Shown piece after piece: positions 7,597 to 10,868 of a stretch of 10,868 bases of DNA. Below the pieces are notes generated by a model that saw nothing but the letters and a program-made list of their open reading frames with translations, did no database searches and was not told where the DNA came from. The stretch comes from an uncultured bacterium (GTDB taxonomy: Bacteria; Planctomycetota; UBA1135; GCA-002686595), in contig CADEGS010000154.1 of NCBI GenBank assembly GCA_902826945.1, positions 1 to 10,868 on the forward strand. The letters run 5' to 3'. The translations under genes were made by a program, and so were the position numbers. Within the stretch, counting starts at the first letter, position 1. Each line of letters opens with the position of its first letter.

Positions 7597-8118
7597 CTAG
7601 TCCTGGAGCGCCGTGCCGCCACCGGTCACGTACGCGAACTCGTTGTTCCAGTCGCGGCTGGCGCAGCGGAAGAAGCCCTTGTTGCGCGCGGCGAAGTCGG
7701 GCGTCTCGAAGTTGCGGATCCCCAGCACGTAGAACTTGCCGTCGCCGCCGCAGCCGTAGCTGCCGTTGCCGTAGACGTAGTAGCGGTAGTGGTACGTCGC
7801 GTCGTTGATCGGGTCGACGGGCGGCTCCTCCAGGTACCCGGCGACGACCAGCGCGCTGATGAAGTCGCCGTCGTGCGAGACGTCCCAGCCGCCGTAGGAG
7901 CTGTTCGAGTCGGACGGGGGGTACTCGCCCTTGTCCCAGTAGTACTGCTCGATCGCGTTGCGGATCGTCTTGACGTCGGCCAGGCGCCGCGCGTCGCGGG
8001 TGGCCTGCAGGTGGTCCTTCACGCGCGGCACCAGCACCCCCGAGAGGATGGCCAGGATCGAGATCACGACCACGAGCTCGATCAGGGTGAATCCGGGACG
8101 CTGAGGGTGCTTCTTCAT
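7597..8118 (-). CDS. GspG-like type IV prepilin / type II secretion pseudopilin
   Basis: This 173-residue protein carries a textbook class III signal. A short basic leader MKKHPQRPG is followed by the cleavage site G9|F10, then TLIELVVVISILAILSGVLV (11-30) as the single membrane helix, with the conserved Glu at +5 (E14). The soluble part resembles the GspG major pseudopilin: helix ARRLADVKTIRNAIEQYYWD (43-62), KGEYPP, then GYLEEPPVDPIND (94-106). After that the sequence departs from GspG: it is rich in Tyr and Gly and has two cysteines (C123 and C152) that could form a disulfide. It would be processed by a PilD-type prepilin peptidase and inserted in the cytoplasmic membrane. The start is ATG 8118 with AGGA 4 nt upstream; an upstream GTG at 8247 would add 43 unlikely residues. 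No secretion or pilus machinery gene is adjacent, which is common for isolated planctomycete-type prepilins. Confidence 0.92.
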   Translation of the reverse strand: MKKHPQRPGFTLIELVVVISILAILSGVLVPRVKDHLQATRDARRLADVKTIRNAIEQYYWDKGEYPPSDSNSSYGGWDVSHDGDFISALVVAGYLEEPPVDPINDATYHYRYYVYGNGSYGCGGDGKFYVLGIRNFETPDFAARNKGFFRCASRDWNNEFAYVTGGGTALQD

Positions 8119-8164
8119 CGGTTCCTGGGCCGCTCCGGCGCCGCCGCGCGCCGGCCGGGGGGGT

Positions 8165-8172
8165 CTATCGGC
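8165..8172 (-). promoter_or_regulatory. Possible sigma-28-like -10 element upstream of the prepilin
   Basis: The minus strand reads GCCGATAG here, 7 of 8 against the FliA (sigma-28) -10 consensus GCCGATAA, and it ends 46 nt before the prepilin start. The upstream -35 match is poor, so the promoter call is tentative. The element lies in the 233-bp divergent gap 8119-8351, which otherwise holds only GC-rich hairpins such as 8300-8306/8310-8316 and no gene. Confidence 0.25.
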
Positions 8173-8339
8173 AAGCCTTTCCCGGTGCTGAAGGCGGGCC
8201 GGGGGAAACGCGCCGCGCTCCCGCGGCGGGGCCCTCATCGGTCCCACCGCGGCCGCCGCCGGACCCGCTACGCAACTCGAACCCGCGACCGGGGCGGTGG
8301 CGGCCCGCGGGGCCGCGCGGCTCCCCGCCCGCGGGCGAC

Positions 8340-8345
8340 TACAGT
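8340..8345 (+). promoter_or_regulatory. Possible -10 box of a leaderless PTPS transcript
   Basis: TACAGT (4 of 6 against TATAAT) ends exactly 6 nt before the ATG at 8352, the same spacing as the candidate nadA -10. Transcription would start at or beside the start codon. The six intervening bases AGGCGC hold only a minimal AGG, too close to the ATG to be a normal Shine-Dalgarno. No -35 box is evident. Confidence 0.3.
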
Positions 8346-8351
8346 AGGCGC

Positions 8352-8846
8352 ATGGAGCGCTGGTCCGTCGAGGTCGACAAGCAGTACCTGAAGTTCTCCG
8401 CCGCGCACTTCCTGATCTTCCCGGACGGGAGCGCCGAGCGGCTGCACGGCCACAACTACCGCGTCTCCGCCGCGCTCGAGGGCCGCCTGACGCGCTTCGG
8501 CCTGGTGATCGACTTCCAGCACGTGAAGCCGGTCGTGCGCGCGCTGTGCGACGAGCTCGACGAGCACTGGATCGTGCCCGGCCAGCACCCCGAGCTGCGC
8601 GTCGCAGCGCGCGACGACGGCCACACCGAGGTCGTCTACCGCGACCGGCGCTACCTCGCGCCGGCGCAGGACGTGCTGGTCCTGCCGGTGAACAACACCA
8701 GCGCCGAGAACCTGGCCGCGCACCTCGGGCGCGAGCTCCTGCGCCGCCTGGGCGAGCGCTTCCCCGACCTCGCGGTGCACCGCCTGCGCCTGGCGGTCGA
8801 GGAGACGCCGGGCCAGCGCGGCGTGTGGCGCTACGAGCCCGCGTGA
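8352..8846 (+). CDS. PTPS-III-like 6-pyruvoyltetrahydropterin synthase homologue (likely FolB bypass)
   Basis: This 164-residue protein belongs to the PTPS/QueD fold. The zinc ligands are H19 (FSAAHF), H32 and H34 (LHGHNY). Pterin-binding landmarks follow: VIDFQHVK (52-59), LDEHWIVP (69-76), the TSAENLA glutamate E119, and the terminal VEETPG glutamate pair E150/E151. The catalytic cysteine of QueD and true PTPS (CxxxHGH) is absent, with Ala at that place (28). A glutamate one residue on, E29, makes the motif ExxHGH. This is the PTPS-III signature, known from Plasmodium and from bacteria that lack FolB. Those enzymes convert dihydroneopterin triphosphate to 6-hydroxymethyl-dihydropterin for folate synthesis. 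Folate supply is therefore the best role; queuosine synthesis is unlikely without the Cys. The gene stands alone, with no folE, folK or folP beside it, and its 3' end overlaps the convergent bacilliredoxin gene by 16 bp. Confidence 0.85.
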   Translation: MERWSVEVDKQYLKFSAAHFLIFPDGSAERLHGHNYRVSAALEGRLTRFGLVIDFQHVKPVVRALCDELDEHWIVPGQHPELRVAARDDGHTEVVYRDRRYLAPAQDVLVLPVNNTSAENLAAHLGRELLRRLGERFPDLAVHRLRLAVEETPGQRGVWRYEPA

Positions 8847-9169
8847 GCGTCCCAGGCGCGCTCGAGCGCGGCGCGCGTGATCGCGCCGTGGCTCGCGTGC
8901 CAGGCGCAGCCGCCTGCGGCGAGGAGCAGCGCCTGCGGCGACTCGTGCCGCACGCCGGTGCGCGCCGCCAGCGCCTGCGAGAGCGGGCGCGCGCCGAGCA
9001 CGTCCACGATCCCGGCGGGGACGTCGGGCCGCGCCGCGAGGAACGCCTCGAGCTCGCGCAGCGCGCGCGCGCTGACCGGGCAGATCGGCGAGTGCTTGAA
9101 GACGAGCAGCGCCCCGTCCTCGAGCCGCGCCGCGAGCGCTCCGTCGTCCGCCAGGGTCGCCAGCGTCAC
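8831..9169 (-). CDS. BrxC/YtxJ family monothiol bacilliredoxin
   Basis: This 112-residue thioredoxin-like protein resembles the YtxJ/BrxC family, the monothiol bacilliredoxins. Landmarks are LLVFKHSPICPVSARAL (21-37) with the single active-site cysteine C30 before Pro, a VDVLGARPLSQALAARTGV helix, the cis-Pro-like loop RHESPQALLL, and the ending AWHASHGAIT. In Firmicutes, BrxC proteins remove bacillithiol from mixed disulfides on proteins; whether this host makes bacillithiol cannot be seen here. It is soluble. It starts at GTG 9169, whose last two bases overlap the miaB stop (GTGA). GGAGG at 9181-9177 lies 7 nt upstream, inside the miaB coding sequence, so the two are translationally coupled. 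Its TAG stop (8833-8831) lies inside the end of the convergent PTPS gene. A general thioredoxin-like role is the alternative, but the family resemblance is strong. Confidence 0.88.
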   Translation of the reverse strand: MTLATLADDGALAARLEDGALLVFKHSPICPVSARALRELEAFLAARPDVPAGIVDVLGARPLSQALAARTGVRHESPQALLLAAGGCAWHASHGAITRAALERAWDAHAGS

Positions 9170-10623
9170 CGCACCGCCTCCGCCGCGCCGGCGCGCGCGG
9201 CGCCCAGGCCGAAGGCGGTCGCCTCGGCCACGCGCACGCGCACGAGCGCGCCGACCTCGTGCGCCTCGCCCGGCACGCTGACCGGCAGCCCGTGCACCGT
9301 GCGGCCCTTGAGCGTCCCCGCGCGCCGCGGCGAGGGCTCCTCGAGGAAGGCCTCGGTCGTGCGGCCGATCCAGGCGCGCATGCGCCCCAGCGCGACCTCC
9401 TCGGCGCGCCGCAGCAGCCGGTGGTTGCGCTCGCGCTTGCGCTCGCGCGGCACGTCGTCCGCCAGCGCGGCGGCGCGCGTGCCGGGCCGCGGGTCGTACT
9501 GGAACACGTAGCTCTGCGCGAAGCCGACCTCGCCCAGGAAGGCCTCGGAGGCGGCGAAGTCCTCCTCGCTCTCGCCCGGGAAGCCGACGATCCAGTCGGA
9601 GCCGAGCTCGAGGTCGGGCACCGCCTCGCGCAGGAGCGCGACGCGGCCGCGGTAGAGCTCCGTCGTGTACCCGCGCCGCATGCGGCGCAGCACCGCGTCC
9701 GAGCCCGACTGCGCGGGCAGCGGCAGGAAGCGGTCCACCTTGGGGCACTCCGCGATCGCCGCCGCCAGGGCGGGCGTCACGTAGGAGGGGTGCAGCGTGA
9801 TCAGGCGGATGCGCGCGAGCCCGTCGAGCTCCTGCAGCGCGCGCAGGAGGTCGGCCAGCGCCGGCCGGCCGGCGCGCCCGGCGCCGCGCGGCCCGGAGGG
9901 GCCGGGCGCGGGCAGGTCCTCGCCGTAGGCGTCGATCGTCTGGCCGAGCAGCGTGATCGCGCGCGCCCCGCCGGCGACCATCCAGCGCGCCTCGTCGACG
10001 AGCTCGGCCACGGGACGGCTCTGCACGCGCCCGCGCACGGTCGGCACGATGCAGAAGGTGCAGTTCAGGTCGCAGCCGCGCATCACGGCCAGGTAGCCGC
10101 ACAGGCCGCCCGCGTAGACCTCGTCGCGCCGGTCCACGCGCACCTCGGAGGCCATGTCCGTCGCGAGCAGCCGCGCGGGGGTGCCGGGCGCGCGCTCGGG
10201 GTCGGCGCGGCGCGCGCGCAGCTCGTCCACGAGCTCGGGCAGGCGCTGGATCTCGCGCGTGCCGCACACGAGGTCCACGTGCCCGGCGCGGCCGAAGATC
10301 GCCTCCTCGGCGCGCTGCGCCATGCAACCGAGCACGCCGACGACGAGCTCGGGACGGCGCTCCTTGGCCTGCTTGAGCGCGCCCAGCCACGACCAGACCC
10401 GCTCCTCGGCGTGGTCGCGCACCGAGCACGTGTTGAAGAGCAGCACGTCCGCGTCCTCGGGGCGCTCGGTCAGGCGGTAGCCCTCCGCCGCGAAGCGCCC
10501 CTCGACAAGGAGCGAGTCGTACTTGTTCATCTGGCAGCCGAACGTCACGACGTGGACGGCGGGCTGCGCGGGGGAGGCGGCGCGGGGCTCGCCGGCGCGC
10601 GTGCGGACGCGGGGCTGGGTCAT
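9166..10623 (-). CDS. miaB: tRNA-2-methylthio-N6-dimethylallyladenosine synthase MiaB
   Basis: This 485-residue radical-SAM methylthiotransferase adds the 2-methylthio group to i6A37 of tRNAs reading UNN codons. The N-terminal UPF0004 domain (about 23-135) carries the auxiliary-cluster cysteines C30 (TFGCQMN), C66 (NTCSVR) and C100 (LGCMAQ). The radical-SAM domain (about 178-400) has C184, C188 and C191 (RGCDLNCTFC), followed by IVPTVRG. LLGQTIDAYG, LITLHPSYV, LPAQSGSD, SDWIVGFPGE and YDPRPGT follow. The TRAM RNA-binding domain fills about 415-475. GCQMN and IVPxxRG point to MiaB rather than MtaB or RimO. A Gly/Pro/Arg-rich insert of roughly 20 residues follows the DAYGEDLP segment. The start is ATG 10623-10621, without a Shine-Dalgarno; the first 20 residues are low-complexity, so a start slightly further downstream cannot be excluded. 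The stop overlaps the bacilliredoxin start. No miaA is in the window. Confidence 0.95.
   Translation of the reverse strand: MTQPRVRTRAGEPRAASPAQPAVHVVTFGCQMNKYDSLLVEGRFAAEGYRLTERPEDADVLLFNTCSVRDHAEERVWSWLGALKQAKERRPELVVGVLGCMAQRAEEAIFGRAGHVDLVCGTREIQRLPELVDELRARRADPERAPGTPARLLATDMASEVRVDRRDEVYAGGLCGYLAVMRGCDLNCTFCIVPTVRGRVQSRPVAELVDEARWMVAGGARAITLLGQTIDAYGEDLPAPGPSGPRGAGRAGRPALADLLRALQELDGLARIRLITLHPSYVTPALAAAIAECPKVDRFLPLPAQSGSDAVLRRMRRGYTTELYRGRVALLREAVPDLELGSDWIVGFPGESEEDFAASEAFLGEVGFAQSYVFQYDPRPGTRAAALADDVPRERKRERNHRLLRRAEEVALGRMRAWIGRTTEAFLEEPSPRRAGTLKGRTVHGLPVSVPGEAHEVGALVRVRVAEATAFGLGAARAGAAEAVR
9177..9181 (-). promoter_or_regulatory. Strong Shine-Dalgarno of the bacilliredoxin gene inside miaB
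   Basis: On the minus strand, GGAGG lies 7 nt before GTG 9169 within the last miaB codons. It decides the GTG start over a neighbouring out-of-frame GTG and, with the GTGA overlap, points to translational coupling. Confidence 0.8.
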
Positions 10624-10651
10624 GGCCGGGGGCGGGGGATTCTGCCAGAAA

Positions 10652-10676
10652 GGGCGCGGTCCTGGCCACCGCGCCC
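10652..10676 (-). terminator. Hairpin followed by TTTCT in the miaB upstream region
   Basis: A perfect 9-bp stem (10652-10660/10668-10676, loop of 7) is followed on the minus strand by TTTCT, 28 nt upstream of the miaB start. It could be a second terminator for the gene beyond 10789 or an attenuator in the miaB leader. The T-run is short, so confidence is low. Confidence 0.3.
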
Positions 10677-10712
10677 GCGGAGGCGGCGCTCCGACGAGGG
10701 GTCTGGAAAGCA

Positions 10713-10742
10713 CAGGGCCCGCGGCTTGCGCCGCGGGCCCTG
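10713..10742 (-). terminator. Likely intrinsic terminator: 13-bp stem, 4-nt loop
   Basis: Arms 10713-10725 and 10730-10742 are perfectly complementary over 13 GC-rich bases, with loop TTGC (GCAA on the minus strand). On the minus strand the stem is followed by TGCTTTCC, a weak T-tract. It lies 46 bp past the stop codon of the partial minus-strand gene at the right edge and before the miaB start, so it most likely ends that gene's transcript. Two smaller hairpins stand between it and that stop: 10749-10756/10759-10766 (8 bp, loop GA) and 10766-10770/10776-10780 (5 bp). Confidence 0.65.
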
Positions 10743-10788
10743 GCCCTTGGTCACGCGAGCGTGACCGAAGCTCGTCTTCGGATCCCGA

Positions 10789-10868
10789 TCAGCCGCCGAC
10801 AGCCATGTCGCAAGCGGAGGTCAGGGCGAAGGGCGTCACGCCGAAGGCGCAGATCGCCTGGATGCAGA
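10789..10868 (-). CDS. Unrecognised protein, last 25 codons only
   Basis: A minus-strand frame enters from the right edge and ends at TGA (10791-10789). The visible tail reads CIQAICAFGVTP, then FALTSACDMAVGG: three cysteines and otherwise small or hydrophobic residues. The codons have G or C in the third position, as in the neighbours, and the stop is followed by three hairpins including the likely terminator, which supports a real gene end. Too little is visible to name a family or say whether the protein is secreted. Confidence 0.5.
   Translation of the reverse strand, partial: CIQAICAFGVTPFALTSACDMAVGG

Noticed and set aside
8262..8300. A T-arm-like TTCGAG segment suggesting a tRNA on the minus strand
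   Set aside because: The flanking bases do not form a 5-bp T-stem, and no acceptor stem, anticodon arm or D-arm can be assembled around it.
8119..8351. A cyclic-di-GMP or other riboswitch before the prepilin
   Set aside because: I could not find the conserved core of any riboswitch class I know. The region shows only GC-rich hairpins and the sigma-28-like box.
6652..8391. A 579-codon plus-strand frame opposite the amidohydrolase and prepilin genes
   Set aside because: It runs antisense to two well-supported genes and across their intergenic gap. Its composition is typical of a GC shadow frame.
8352..8846. QueD (6-carboxytetrahydropterin synthase) as the product of the PTPS-family gene
   Set aside because: The catalytic cysteine of the CxxxHGH motif is missing and a glutamate sits in the ExxHGH arrangement, which fits PTPS-III instead.
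9259..10764. A 501-codon plus-strand frame opposite miaB
   Set aside because: It is a shadow of miaB; the real gene on the other strand has every MiaB motif.

Overview
This is a very GC-rich bacterial window (by eye well above 70% G+C) packed with ordinary-looking chromosomal genes on both strands. There is no phage, transposase, CRISPR array, rRNA or recognisable tRNA. Several points suggest a planctomycete or a similar deep-branching, high-GC, Gram-negative-type bacterium. These are a folate-bypass PTPS with an active-site glutamate (the FolB-replacing type reported from Planctomycetes and a few other phyla), a lone GspG-like prepilin, an EboA/EboB pair, a BrxC-type bacilliredoxin, and start sites that often lack a Shine-Dalgarno sequence. 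This placement is inference.

Layout, left to right: (1) the 3' end of a RmlC-like sugar-nucleotide epimerase (1-327, +). (2) A gene-free 306 bp stretch with consecutive hairpins, ending in a perfect 32-bp inverted repeat that contains the nadA stop codon. (3) nadA, quinolinate synthase (634-1944, -). (4) Divergent from it, asd, aspartate-semialdehyde dehydrogenase (2026-2961, +). (5) Convergent with asd, an ALDH4-type 1-pyrroline-5-carboxylate dehydrogenase (2969-4597, -). (6) Divergent again, a two-gene operon eboA-eboB (4772-6564, +). (7) Convergent with it, an amidohydrolase-2 family metal hydrolase (6568-7530, -). (8) A GspG-like prepilin (7597-8118, -). (9) Divergent from it, a PTPS-III-like pterin enzyme (8352-8846, +). 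(10) Convergent and overlapping by 16 bp, a miaB-brxC operon (10623 down to 8831, -). (11) Three tandem hairpins ending in a likely terminator, and the last 25 codons of a further minus-strand gene running off the right edge.

The genes form one- or two-cistron units rather than one pathway. Cofactor and amino-acid metabolism dominate: NAD (nadA), the aspartate-family amino acids (asd), proline catabolism (P5C dehydrogenase) and folate (PTPS-III). The two tightly coupled pairs, eboA-eboB (overlap TGATG) and miaB-brxC (overlap GTGA), each with a strong Shine-Dalgarno for the second gene, are the clearest functional units. The most interesting points are the eboAB pair with no other ebo genes in view, the Glu-for-Cys swap in the PTPS homologue, the coupling of a monothiol bacilliredoxin to a radical-SAM methylthiotransferase, and the perfect hairpin over the nadA stop codon.
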